The notes under the pieces were generated by a model. It saw nothing but the letters and a program-made list of their open reading frames with translations. It was not told where the DNA came from and searched no databases. Both the position numbers and the translations under genes were made by a program. A DNA stretch of 64,000 nucleotides from Pseudokineococcus lusitanus (GTDB lineage: Bacteria; Actinomycetota; Actinomycetes; Actinomycetales; Quadrisphaeraceae), in assembly GCF_003751265.1 (NCBI RefSeq), contig NZ_RJKN01000004.1:353837-417836 (forward strand). The letters are read 5' to 3'. Below, one piece after another: positions 55,994 to 64,000 of this stretch. Position 1 is the stretch's first letter, and each line of letters opens with the position of its first letter.

Positions 55994-58900
55994 TCAGCCC
56001 GGCAGGCCCCTCGCGAGCAGCGTCGCGAGGTGGACGCCCGGCCGGTCGGCGAGCTCGTCGAGCTGCGTGCGGCAGGAGAAGCCGTCGGCCAGCACGACGG
56101 CGTCGGGCGGCGCGGCCTCCACGGCCGGCAGCAGGGCGGTCCGGGCCACCGCGACCGAGACCTCGTAGTGCCCCTGCTCGACGCCGAAGTTGCCCGCCAG
56201 GCCGCAGCACCCGCCGAGGGTCTGCAGCGTGACGCCGTTGCGGCGCAGCAGCTGCGCGTCGGTCTCGTAGCCGAGGACCGCGTGCTGGTGGCAGTGCGGC
56301 TGCGCGACGGCGGTGAGACCCTGCAGGTGCGGCCAGTCGACGTCACCGGCGTAGGCCTCGAGCACCTCGGCGAGGGTCCGCGAGCGCGCGGCGAGCTCGG
56401 TGACGAGGCCCTCCGGGACGGCGTCGTCGCCCGACAGCAGCGCGGACGCGTCGTGGCGCAGCACGGCCAGGCACGAGGGCTCGAGGACGACGAGCGGGAC
56501 GGGGACGCCGTCGGGCCCGCCGGACGTGGCCTCCGCGAGCCGACGCACGGTGCGGCGCAGCTGGCGTCGGGCGAGGTCGAGCTGGCCGGTCGAGACGAGC
56601 GTCAGGCCGCAGCAGACGTCGCGGGGGGCCAGCTCGACGTCCAGGCCCGCGTGCTCGAGGACCCGGACCGCCGCGTGGCCGACCTCGGGCGAGAAGTGCT
56701 CGGTGAAGCTGTCGGCCCACAGGACGACCTTCTGCCGGGTGCGCGGTGCGTCACCCGCGGTCGCCGCCGGCGTCCCGGCCCGCCCGGCCCGGGCGTCGGC
56801 CAGCACGGCGGGCGCGGAGGCGCTGAAGCGGCGGCGGGCGAAGCGGGGCAGCCCGCGACGCACGTCGATCCCGCCGAGGCGCTTGACCGTCCGGGCCAGC
56901 GGCCCGACGGCGAGCGTGCCGTTGGCGAGGCCGGGCACCAGCGAGGCGACGCGCGACAGGTACGGCAGCCAGCCGAGCACGTAGTGGTTGGCCGGGCGCA
57001 GGCGGCCCTTGTAGCGCTGGTGCGTCGCCTCCGCCTTGTACGTGGCCATGTCGACGCCCGTGGGGCAGTCCGACAGGCAGCCCTTGCACGACAGGCAGAG
57101 GTCGAGGGCGTCGGCGACCTCGGGCGAGCGCCACCCGTCGCGCACGGGCGAGTCGGCCCCGAGCGAGCCGGCGACCATCTCCTGGAGCACGCGCGAACGC
57201 CCTCGCGTGGAGTCCTTCTCGTCCTTGGTCGCGAGGTACGAGGGGCACATGACGCCCCCGGCCGGCGTCGTGTCGGCGCGGCACTTGCCGACGCCGACGC
57301 ACCGGTGGACCGCGGCGGCGAAGCTGCCGCCGTCGGCGCGGTAGCCGAAGGCCAGCGGCTGCGGCCGCGACGGCGCCTTCGCCGCGCCCGGGGCGCCCTT
57401 CCCGGTGAGGGCGGGAGCGGGCCACGGCCGCGGCCGGAGGTCGTCGTCGAGCGCCCGCGGGCGCACGAGGACACCGGGGTTGAGCACGTCCTCGGGGTCG
57501 AAGACGTCCTTGACCCGGCCGAAGAGGTCGAGCACCCGCGGCGAGTACATGTGGTGCAGCAGCTCGCTCCGGGCACGCCCGTCGCCGTGCTCCCCCGACA
57601 TCGACCCGCCGTAGGAGGCGACGAGAGCCGCTGCGGCGTCGACGAACTCGCGGTAGACGCCCTCGCGGCCGCGCTCCTCGAGCGGGTAGTCGATGCGGAC
57701 GTGGAGGCAGCCGTCGCCGAAGTGGCCGTAGGGGATGGCCGTCAGGCCGTAGGACTCCATGAGCGCGTCGAAGTCGCGCAGGTAGCCGGCCAGCTTCTCG
57801 GGCGGCACGGCCGTGTCCTCCCAGCCGGCGTGGCCCGGACGGCCCGACGGCGCCCGCGTGGCCAGGCCGGCGCCGTCCTCGCGGATGCGCCAGAGCGCCC
57901 GCGCCTCGGCGGCGTCCTCGACGACCCGCGCCGCCGGCGTGCCGCCGTCGGCGACGACCGCCCGTGCGCGGGCGGCGAGGTCCGCCAGCCCCTCGGGGGT
58001 GGCGCCGCGCTCGTCGGTGCCCAGCTCGACGAGCAGCCAGCCGCCGCCCTCGGGCAGGGCGGGGACGGGCGCGCGGAGCCGCTGCTCGATGGCGTCGACG
58101 ATCCGCCGGTCCAGGCCCTCGCAGGCCACGGGCCCGTGGCGGAGGATCGCGGGGACGGCCTCGGCGGCCTCGACCATGTCGCGGTAGCCGAGCACGACGA
58201 GCACCGTCCGCGCGGGCTGGCGGACGAGCCGGAGCTCGGCGCGGGTGACGAGCGCGAGGGTCCCCTCGCTGCCGACGAGCAGGCGGCTCGCGTCGAAGCC
58301 CTTCTCCGGCAGCAGGTGCTCGAGCGCGTACCCGGAGACCTGCCGGCCGAAGCGGCCCATCTCCGTGCGGATGGTCGCCAGGTCACCGGCGACGACCTCG
58401 CGCAGGGAGGCCAGCAGCGGAGAGGTCGCGGGCGTCGACAGCGCGGGCGTGCCCTGCGGCCGGTCCGCGGGCTCGCCGCCGGTGCTGCGCAGGACGAGCT
58501 CCTCGCCGGTGCCGGCGACGGCGTGGAGGCCGAGGACGTTGGCGTCCGTCCGCCCGTAGCCGAGAGCACGTGAGCCGCAGGCGTTGTTGCCGATCATCCC
58601 GCCGAGGGCGGCGCGGGAGCCCGAGGACGGGTCGGGGCCGAAGCGCAGTCCGTGGGGCGCGAGGAGCCGCTGGAGGTCGCCGAGGACGATGCCCGGCTCG
58701 ACGACGGCGGTGCCCGCCTCGGCGTCGAGCTCGAGCAGCCGCGCGAGGTGCCGGGACGTGTCGAGGACGACCCCCGTGCTGACGGCGTTGCCGGCGATCG
58801 ACGTCCCGCCGCCGCGGGCCACGACGGGCACCCGCAGGTCGCGCGCGACCCCGACGGCGGCCGCGACGTCGTCGGCCGACCGCGGGAAGGCCACCACCTG

Positions 58901-59056
58901 CGGCACCACGCGGTACAGCGAGGCGTCGGTGGAGTACTCCGCGCGGCGCCGGCCGGACGCGTCGACGTCGTCGAGGCCCGCGCGCCGCAGCGCGGCGGCG
59001 ACGTCCTCGGGCCCGGGCCCGCCGGTGGCGACGGGAGGGACGGCGGTGGTGGTCAC
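55994..59056 (-). CDS. FAD-linked oxidase / Fe-S oxidoreductase fusion (D-2-hydroxyacid dehydrogenase type)
   Basis: 1020-residue fusion. Residues 40-470 form an FAD-binding PCMH/GlcD-type oxidase (VVARGGGTSIAGNAV, GGMIGNNACGSRALGYGRTDANV, YGHFGDGCLHVRIDYP). Then comes a ferredoxin-like part with two cysteine clusters (CVGVGKCRADTTPAGGVMC and CLSCKGCLSDCPTGVD). The C-terminal GlpC-like domain has two CCG motifs (C815/C816 and C950/C951). The arrangement matches large actinobacterial D-lactate/glycolate-type dehydrogenases; the substrate is not determined. It lies 19 bp downstream of hpt on the same strand, so the two may be co-transcribed. Confidence 0.92.
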   Translation of the reverse strand: MTTTAVPPVATGGPGPEDVAAALRRAGLDDVDASGRRRAEYSTDASLYRVVPQVVAFPRSADDVAAAVGVARDLRVPVVARGGGTSIAGNAVSTGVVLDTSRHLARLLELDAEAGTAVVEPGIVLGDLQRLLAPHGLRFGPDPSSGSRAALGGMIGNNACGSRALGYGRTDANVLGLHAVAGTGEELVLRSTGGEPADRPQGTPALSTPATSPLLASLREVVAGDLATIRTEMGRFGRQVSGYALEHLLPEKGFDASRLLVGSEGTLALVTRAELRLVRQPARTVLVVLGYRDMVEAAEAVPAILRHGPVACEGLDRRIVDAIEQRLRAPVPALPEGGGWLLVELGTDERGATPEGLADLAARARAVVADGGTPAARVVEDAAEARALWRIREDGAGLATRAPSGRPGHAGWEDTAVPPEKLAGYLRDFDALMESYGLTAIPYGHFGDGCLHVRIDYPLEERGREGVYREFVDAAAALVASYGGSMSGEHGDGRARSELLHHMYSPRVLDLFGRVKDVFDPEDVLNPGVLVRPRALDDDLRPRPWPAPALTGKGAPGAAKAPSRPQPLAFGYRADGGSFAAAVHRCVGVGKCRADTTPAGGVMCPSYLATKDEKDSTRGRSRVLQEMVAGSLGADSPVRDGWRSPEVADALDLCLSCKGCLSDCPTGVDMATYKAEATHQRYKGRLRPANHYVLGWLPYLSRVASLVPGLANGTLAVGPLARTVKRLGGIDVRRGLPRFARRRFSASAPAVLADARAGRAGTPAATAGDAPRTRQKVVLWADSFTEHFSPEVGHAAVRVLEHAGLDVELAPRDVCCGLTLVSTGQLDLARRQLRRTVRRLAEATSGGPDGVPVPLVVLEPSCLAVLRHDASALLSGDDAVPEGLVTELAARSRTLAEVLEAYAGDVDWPHLQGLTAVAQPHCHQHAVLGYETDAQLLRRNGVTLQTLGGCCGLAGNFGVEQGHYEVSVAVARTALLPAVEAAPPDAVVLADGFSCRTQLDELADRPGVHLATLLARGLPG

Positions 59057-59075
59057 GGCACCTCGGGGGGAGACG

Positions 59076-59630
59076 TCAGGAGCTGTAGACGTGGGGGGCG
59101 AGCGTGCCGACGAAGGGCAGGCCGCGGTAGTGCTCGGCGAAGTCCAGGCCGTAGCCGACGACGAACTCGTTGGGGATCTCGAAGCCGGTGTAGCGCACGT
59201 CCACGTGGACCTTGGCGGCCTCGGGCTTGCGCAGCAGCGTGAGGATCTCGACCGAGGCGGCGCCGCGGCTGGAGAGGTTCGCGACGAGCCAGGACAGCGT
59301 CAGGCCGGAGTCGATGATGTCCTCGACGATGAGGACGTGCCGGCCGGTGATGTCGGTGTCGAGGTCCTTGACGATCCGCACGACGCCGGACGACTTGGTC
59401 CCGGACCCGTAGCTGGAGACCGCCATCCAGTCCATCTGCGCGGGCACGCGGAGCGCGCGGACGAAGTCGGCCATGACGAGGGCGGCGCCCTTGAGCACCC
59501 CGACGAGCAGGACGTCCTTGCCGGCGTAGTCCTCGTCCACCTGCGCGGCGAGCTCGCCGAGGCGGGTGGCGATGGCCTCCTCGCTGACGAGGACCTTCTC
59601 GAGGTCGTCCCCCATGTCGGCGGCGTCCAC
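59076..59630 (-). CDS. hpt: Hypoxanthine-guanine phosphoribosyltransferase
   Basis: 184-residue purine salvage enzyme making IMP and GMP from the bases and PRPP. The PRPP motif VLIVEDIIDSGLTL has E103, D104 and D107; VGVLKGAALVMADFVRAL and SSYGSGTKSSGVVRIVKDLD are the other family stretches. GTG at 59630 follows GGGAGGT at good spacing; an internal ATG at 59615 is less likely. It lies 187 bp after tilS. In most relatives ftsH follows directly; here the FAD oxidase does. Confidence 0.96.
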   Translation of the reverse strand: MDAADMGDDLEKVLVSEEAIATRLGELAAQVDEDYAGKDVLLVGVLKGAALVMADFVRALRVPAQMDWMAVSSYGSGTKSSGVVRIVKDLDTDITGRHVLIVEDIIDSGLTLSWLVANLSSRGAASVEILTLLRKPEAAKVHVDVRYTGFEIPNEFVVGYGLDFAEHYRGLPFVGTLAPHVYSS

Positions 59631-59817
59631 GCGGACCTCCCGTCCGCCGCGCGCTCGTGCGCGGCGTCGTCGGTCGCGGCGACGCGCGCCGCGGGGCGGG
59701 GCGGTGGCCCCGCGCCGGGGGCAAGCCTGCCACGACCCCGGCGGTGCTCCGGCGCGCGGTCCCGGCCCCGACGGCCCGGGGGCGACGACACGGCGGCGGA
59801 CCGGCGGCGGACCGGCG

Positions 59818-60885
59818 TCAGGGGCGGGCGAGCCGCAGCCGCCCGTCGGCCCGTCGGGCGACGACGCCGCCCGGGAGGTCGGCGGGCCCCTGCCCGCGCC
59901 ACGCGGTCACGAGCGCGTCGAGCGCGCCGACGTGGGTGCTGCCGAGCGAGCCCGCCGGCGCCCCGGCGGCGACGGCCGCGCCCCGCAGGGCCCGGCGACG
60001 GAGGGCGGGCGGTGCGTCGGACAGGGCGCGGACGTCGAGGACGACGACGGCCGCGAGGGGGTCGGGGTCACCGTCACCGGCCGGGTCGCCGCCGTCGCCG
60101 GCGGCCGCCCGCGCCCGCGCGAGCAGGTCGGCCGCGAGGGCGTCGAGGACGTCGGCGTCCTCGCGCAGGTGCTCGGCCGTGCGGGCCAGCGCCGCCGCGA
60201 CGCCGGGCCCGAGGCCCGCCTCCAGGGCCGGCAGCAGGACTCCGCGGACGTGCGCACGCCGGGCACCCCGCTCCCCCGGCGGCGGTGGCGCGTTGGTCGG
60301 GTCGTGCCACGGCTCGAGCCCGAGGGCGGCGCAGGCCGCGAGCGTCGTCGACCGCGGCAGCCCGAGGAGCGGCCGCCGAACGACGCCGCGACGGGGCGGG
60401 ACGCCCGCGAGGGACCGCGCGCCCGCACCGCGCGCCAGGCCGAGGAGGACCTGCTCCGCCTGGTCGTCGCGCGTGTGCCCGAGGAGGACGGCGGCGGCGC
60501 CCGTCCGGGCGGCCGCGTCGGCGAGGGCGGCGTGGCGGCCGTCACGGGCGCGGGCCTCCGGCCCTCCTCCCCCGTGCCCAGGGTCGGGGGGCAGCGCGAC
60601 GACCTCGACCGGGTCGAGCCCGAGGCCGCGGCAGGCGTCGGCGGCCCGGTCGGCGACCTCCGCGCTGCCGTCCTGGAGCCCGTGGTCGACGACGACCGCG
60701 CCGGCCCGGCGGCCGTCGACGCCCCGACGACCGGGTCGTGCCCAGCGGGCGAGGCCCTCGGCGAGGGCGAGCGAGTCCGGCCCGCCGCTGCAGCCGACGA
60801 GCACGAGGGCGCCGGGCGGGAGGTCCGCCAGGGCGGCGGCGACCGCCCGTCGGACGTCCGCGACCGCCGGGTGCGGGCCGGCCAT
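59818..60885 (-). CDS. tilS: tRNA(Ile)-lysidine synthase
   Basis: 355-residue N-type ATP pyrophosphatase that converts C34 of tRNA-Ile(CAU) to lysidine, required to read AUA. The PP-loop is [17 protein letters not shown] with S33-G-G-P-D-S38. [28 protein letters not shown] carries the conserved H-T-x-D-D-Q signature. The C-terminal substrate domain is short, as in other actinobacterial TilS. ATG at 60885. It starts 13 bp after the metalloprotease gene and precedes hpt. Confidence 0.95.
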   Translation of the reverse strand: MAGPHPAVADVRRAVAAALADLPPGALVLVGCSGGPDSLALAEGLARWARPGRRGVDGRRAGAVVVDHGLQDGSAEVADRAADACRGLGLDPVEVVALPPDPGHGGGGPEARARDGRHAALADAAARTGAAAVLLGHTRDDQAEQVLLGLARGAGARSLAGVPPRRGVVRRPLLGLPRSTTLAACAALGLEPWHDPTNAPPPPGERGARRAHVRGVLLPALEAGLGPGVAAALARTAEHLREDADVLDALAADLLARARAAAGDGGDPAGDGDPDPLAAVVVLDVRALSDAPPALRRRALRGAAVAAGAPAGSLGSTHVGALDALVTAWRGQGPADLPGGVVARRADGRLRLARP

Positions 60886-60898
60886 CTCGCTCTCCGCG

Positions 60899-62098
60899 TC
60901 AGCCGTGGACGCGGCGCACCCACGCGTCGGGGTCGGCCACCTCGTCGGGCGTGGGCAGCAGCTCGGGGCCGGTCCAGACCGCGTTGAGGCCCTCGGTGCC
61001 CACGCGCTCCTGCACGCCGCGGACGAAGGCGGCGCCGTCGGTGTACTGCCGCATCTTCGCGTCCATGCCGAGCAGGCGGCGGACCACCCGGTCGAGGCCG
61101 GGACGGCCCCCGCGCCGTGCCTGGAAGCGGGCCCGCACCGTCTCGACGCCGGGGACGACGTCGGGGCCGACGTCGTCCATGACGACGTCGGCGTGCCCCT
61201 CGAGCAGCGCCATGACCGCCGTGACCTGGGCGACCACCCGCTGCTGCTCCGGCGTCGCGAGGAGGCCGACGAGGCCGTCGCCGCCCTCGCCGACGGCCGT
61301 CGGCAGGCGGGCGGCCGCGGTGCGTAGGCGGGCCAGCAGGGCGCCGGGCTCGCCGACGACGTCGCCGACGAGGCCCTCGGTCCGCGAGCGCAGGTGGCCC
61401 GCGAGCCAGGGGGCGGCCGCGAACTGCACGCGGTGCGTCTCCTCGTGCAGGCACACCCACAGCCGGAAGTCGCGGGGGCGCAGCTGCAGCTCGCGCTCGA
61501 CCGCGACGACGTTGGGCGCCACGAGCAGCAGCCGCCCCGCCTCGTCCGGCCGGTCGGCGGGCGGCGGGCCGAAGGGGTCGTACTGGCCGAGCACGCGCGG
61601 GGCGAGCCAGGCGAGCAGCGCCCCGACCTCCGCCCCGGTGGCCCGCCGGCCGACCGCCGCGGCGACGGCGTCGGCGGGGCCGTCCTTCCTGGTGCTGCGA
61701 CCTTCGGCCGCCCTGCGCGCGGTGCGCTGCTCGGCGGAGCGCTGGACCGGCACCTCGAGCAGGGAGCGGAAGGCGGCCACGTTGGCCCGCACCCACCCGG
61801 GCCGGTCGACGACGACCGCCGGCTCCCCCGCCGGCACCTCGAGCCCCGTGGTCAGGGCGACGTGCTCGGTGGCCCGTCCCGCCAGGCGGCCCAGCGAGGC
61901 GACGGCACGCTCGGCCTCGCGGGCGCTGACCTGCGGGCCGGGCGGCACCAGCCGGCCGGCGACGCGGACGGCGAGGTCCCAGTCCACGAGGCGGTCGACG
62001 AGCGGGCCGTCCGGGGGCGTCCCGTCCCCCGGGTGGTCGGTCGGCACGTCCGTCCGCGGCGTCGAGGGGGGCACGTCTCCACCGTAGGCGGCTGGCAC
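60899..62098 (-). CDS. Zinc-dependent metalloprotease (DUF2342 family)
   Basis: 399-residue protein of the actinobacterial DUF2342/zinc-hydrolase family. The metal motif is H218-E-E-T-H222 in [17 protein letters not shown], with downstream [12 protein letters not shown] as the likely third-ligand segment. It also has [22 protein letters not shown] and [23 protein letters not shown] signatures. Some members are linked to coenzyme F420 genes, but the genes here do not show that. The start is uncertain: GTG at 62098 or an internal GTG eight codons on. It leads a unit with tilS and hpt, the normal context of the family. Confidence 0.88.
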   Translation of the reverse strand: MPAAYGGDVPPSTPRTDVPTDHPGDGTPPDGPLVDRLVDWDLAVRVAGRLVPPGPQVSAREAERAVASLGRLAGRATEHVALTTGLEVPAGEPAVVVDRPGWVRANVAAFRSLLEVPVQRSAEQRTARRAAEGRSTRKDGPADAVAAAVGRRATGAEVGALLAWLAPRVLGQYDPFGPPPADRPDEAGRLLLVAPNVVAVERELQLRPRDFRLWVCLHEETHRVQFAAAPWLAGHLRSRTEGLVGDVVGEPGALLARLRTAAARLPTAVGEGGDGLVGLLATPEQQRVVAQVTAVMALLEGHADVVMDDVGPDVVPGVETVRARFQARRGGRPGLDRVVRRLLGMDAKMRQYTDGAAFVRGVQERVGTEGLNAVWTGPELLPTPDEVADPDAWVRRVHG

Positions 62099-62337
62099 CG
62101 CCGGGGGCGGGGCGGGAGCGGGCGAGGCGGGGGCGGCAAGCCTCGGGACCGGGCTTCAGCTCCCGGCGCGCTCGGTGCGGGCGGACCGCCGCCCGCTCCG
62201 CCCTGCCTCGTCGGCGCCGCCCGACGAGGAGACGCCGTGCGACACGAGGACGGCTCAGCGGGCCGGCGCAGGCGCAGGCGCAGGTTCCAGAGGACCGGTG
62301 GACAGCCGTGGCGGTTGTCGGCCCTCTCGACTACCAT

Positions 62338-62353
62338 TCGAACACACGTTCGG
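62338..62353. promoter_or_regulatory. LexA (SOS) box upstream of the DUF222/HNH gene
   Basis: TCGAAC-ACAC-GTTCGG matches the actinobacterial SOS box TCGAAC-N4-GTTCGA at 11 of 12 defined positions; the GAAC-N4-GTTC core is perfect. It ends 26 bp before the GTG start of the DUF222/HNH gene, where LexA would block transcription until DNA damage. Confidence 0.75.
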
Positions 62354-62379
62354 ACGACGGTCACGAGGGGGTGGTCGAG

Positions 62380-64000
62380 GTGGCGCTGCAAGAGCCCGAA
62401 GAGGACCGCCCGCGCGACCAAGCACCCTGGGCGGCCGACGACCTCGACGCGTCCGGTGCTCCGTCCCGTGCTTCGTCCGGTGCGTCGGCGTCGGCCGGCC
62501 CGCTCGACGTGCCGGTGGGCGACCTCCCCCTCTCCCGCCGCGCGGGTCGAGCGGTCCTGGACCAGCTCCGCGACGCCCACACGGCCGCATCGGCCGAGCA
62601 CGCCGTGATGCTGGGTCTGGTGGCCGACCTCGTCGACGAGACGGCCGCGGCCCTGGGTGTGCCGGTCGACGGGGACCCGGTCGAGACCGCCCGGTTCGGA
62701 CGGCTGGGCGGGGACCCGGCCGAGGCCGTGGTGACCGAGATCGCCCTCGCCCTGCGGGTCGGGGTCGCGGGCGCGCGGCGACTGGTGCAGGACGCGCTTG
62801 CGCTAACGACCGCGCTGCCGCAGACCCGGGCGGCATTACGCGGCGGGGCGATCTGCCCGGGCCAGGCGCACGCCGTCGTCTCCGGTACGGCGGGCCTGAC
62901 GGACGAGCAGGCCCGCTGGGTCGACACCCACCTCGCCGACGACCTCCCCCGCCTCGACCCGCCCGGTGTGAAGCGGAAGGTCCGGGCCCTCGTGGCCCGG
63001 CTCGAGGTCGACGCGACCAACCGCCGCCTCCGCTACGAGACCTGCCGCCGCCGCGTCCTCGTCCAGCCGCTCGGTGACGGGGCGGCCGAGCTCGTCGCCA
63101 CCGGTCCGGTCGCGGACATCACGGCCCTGTTCCACCGGATCACCACGTGGGCCACCACCCGCACCGGCCCGAACGCGGGGGCCGACCCGCACGCCGCGGT
63201 CGCCGCGGGCCTGGACCCCGTCACCACCGACCCGGCCGGGCTGCCCGACCGCCGCGGCGTCGACGCCCGCCGCTTCGACGCCCTCGTCGGCCTGGCCACC
63301 GACACCAGTGCCGGCCCGCGCCGGGACGGTCGGGCGCACGCCGGGCCGTGCAACGGCCCCCAGCTCAACATCTCGCTGCCCACGCTGCTCGGCCTCGACG
63401 ACGAGGCCGCGTGGCTCGCCGGCCACGGCGCGGTCCCTGCCGACGTCGCCCGCGAGCTCCTCGCCGCCGGACACTCCTACCGCCGGATCCGCACCGACCG
63501 CTGGACCGGGAAGGTCCTCGGCGTCGACGGCCACCTCCACCACCTCGACGCCACCGCGACCCGCACGACCACCACGCCTGCCGCCGACGCCACCACCACC
63601 CGGACCGCGGAAGCCCTCCCCATCTCCGGCACCATCGACGCCAGTCCGCCGGCGACACCGCCGATCACGCCAGCACCGGTGGACGACGCCGACGCGGTGC
63701 TCGACCCGCCGGGTGCCGCGCGGACGGGCACGCCACCCGCGCCGCCACCGGCCACCACAGGCCAGGTGTCACCCGGCCTCGCCGACAAGCTCACCCGCAT
63801 CGCCGACGCCGTCACGCCCGACGCCGTCACGCCCGGCACCACCACGCCCAGCACCACCACGCCCGGATGGGCCAAGGGGCGAGCCGCGGCGCCCGAGGAC
63901 GGCGTGCCGCCCTCGTCGACCTGCCCCCGCGCCGGCCTGCCCACCGACTACGTCCCCACCGCCGAGCAGTCCCGCTACATCCGCGCCGCCCTGCCCGAGT
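62380..64000 (+). CDS. DUF222 (13E12-type) HNH-endonuclease-family protein, 3' end outside the window
   Basis: Partial gene: 540 codons from the GTG at 62380 run off the right edge. The DUF222 domain is clear (AVMLGLVADLVDETAAAL, FGRLGGDPAEAVVTEIALALRVGVAGARRLVQDALALT, AICPGQAHAVVSGTAGLTDEQA, VKRKVRALVARLEVD), followed by the family segment RRIRTDRWTGKVLGVDGHLHH. A long Thr/Pro-rich insertion (about 390-500) precedes YVPTAEQSRYIRAALPE, after which the HNH motif normally follows. GTG at 62380 has GAGGGG 9 bp upstream; GTG at 62371 is too close to it. 13E12-repeat genes of mycobacteria are known members of the LexA regulon, and an SOS box lies upstream here too. Confidence 0.9.
   Translation, partial: MALQEPEEDRPRDQAPWAADDLDASGAPSRASSGASASAGPLDVPVGDLPLSRRAGRAVLDQLRDAHTAASAEHAVMLGLVADLVDETAAALGVPVDGDPVETARFGRLGGDPAEAVVTEIALALRVGVAGARRLVQDALALTTALPQTRAALRGGAICPGQAHAVVSGTAGLTDEQARWVDTHLADDLPRLDPPGVKRKVRALVARLEVDATNRRLRYETCRRRVLVQPLGDGAAELVATGPVADITALFHRITTWATTRTGPNAGADPHAAVAAGLDPVTTDPAGLPDRRGVDARRFDALVGLATDTSAGPRRDGRAHAGPCNGPQLNISLPTLLGLDDEAAWLAGHGAVPADVARELLAAGHSYRRIRTDRWTGKVLGVDGHLHHLDATATRTTTTPAADATTTRTAEALPISGTIDASPPATPPITPAPVDDADAVLDPPGAARTGTPPAPPPATTGQVSPGLADKLTRIADAVTPDAVTPGTTTPSTTTPGWAKGRAAAPEDGVPPSSTCPRAGLPTDYVPTAEQSRYIRAALPE
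63809..63870. repeat. Short in-frame tandem repeats in the DUF222/HNH gene
   Basis: GACGCCGTCACGCCC occurs twice in a row, then G(G/A)CACCACCACGCCC units follow, encoding DAVTP DAVTP and GTTTP STTTP. They are in frame and extend the Thr/Pro-rich linker before the expected nuclease domain. Confidence 0.6.

Noticed and set aside
55332..56168. 278-codon plus-strand open frame through repeat array 3
   Set aside because: The 41-bp repeat period shifts the reading frame at each unit, so no repeated peptide results. It also runs into the oppositely oriented FAD oxidase gene.

Overview
The window is chromosomal DNA from a very GC-rich Actinomycetota. The markers are MshA (mycothiol synthesis), a mycothiol-type formaldehyde dehydrogenase, CarD, SenX3/RegX3/PhoU, DUF3180, DUF2516 and DUF4032 proteins, frequent GTG starts and GAGGAG ribosome binding sites. 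Gene content fits the Micrococcales/Kineosporiales side of the phylum, but no rRNA or marker here fixes a genus. Long open frames on the strand opposite nearly every gene are GC artefacts and are left out.

Layout. 0-5 kb: aldo/keto reductase and divergent LysR with an operator between them, a DUF1905/YdeI protein, an orphan FGGY sugar kinase and a quinone-oxidoreductase-like protein. 4.9-5.6 kb: tRNA-Thr(UGU) followed by two partial copies of its 3' half, and a truncated LmbE deacetylase. 5.6-12 kb: membrane-anchored DsbA-like protein, small membrane protein, Ser/Thr protein kinase, and the otsA-otsB trehalose operon. 12-18 kb: BenE transporter with its XRE-cupin regulator, a LacI regulator, an orphan MsiK-type ABC ATPase and a DUF4032 kinase-like protein. 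17.8-25 kb: rlmB, cysS, an mscR-MBL pair, and a tight three-gene unit (repetitive 85-aa peptide, JmjC/cupin oxygenase, sucrase/ferredoxin-like protein). 25-32 kb: ispF-ispD, carD, a lipoprotein, senX3-regX3 with divergent phoU, and gpmA. 32-44 kb: mshA, methyltransferase, DUF2516, dtd-asparaginase, a secreted CocE/S15 peptidase, a MOSC protein and hrpA. 44-49.6 kb: DUF1232, then ftsH-folE-folP-folBK-DUF3180 on the minus strand with 4-bp overlaps. 49.9-59 kb: a LacI-controlled CUT1 sugar ABC operon lacking an ATPase, a repeat array and a large FAD/Fe-S oxidase, all lying between ftsH and hpt. 59-62 kb: hpt, tilS and a DUF2342 metalloprotease. 62.4 kb to the right edge: a DUF222/HNH-type gene behind a LexA (SOS) box.

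Working together: phosphate sensing (SenX3/RegX3/PhoU with a PHO-box-like repeat), trehalose synthesis, folate synthesis, the start of mycothiol synthesis plus a mycothiol-dependent detoxification pair, and sugar import in which the orphan MsiK at 15.3 kb probably powers the ATPase-less transporter at 52-55 kb.

Most worth following up: (1) the repetitive peptide, JmjC oxygenase and sucrase/ferredoxin-like operon at 22.3-24.9 kb, which looks like an enzyme encoded beside its own substrate; (2) three intergenic tandem arrays at 24.9, 44.0 and 55.8 kb that share a 41-bp period and a GGCGCC core with arms that differ between loci but stay complementary; (3) the tRNA 3'-half triplication; (4) the break in the usual tilS-hpt-ftsH gene order.
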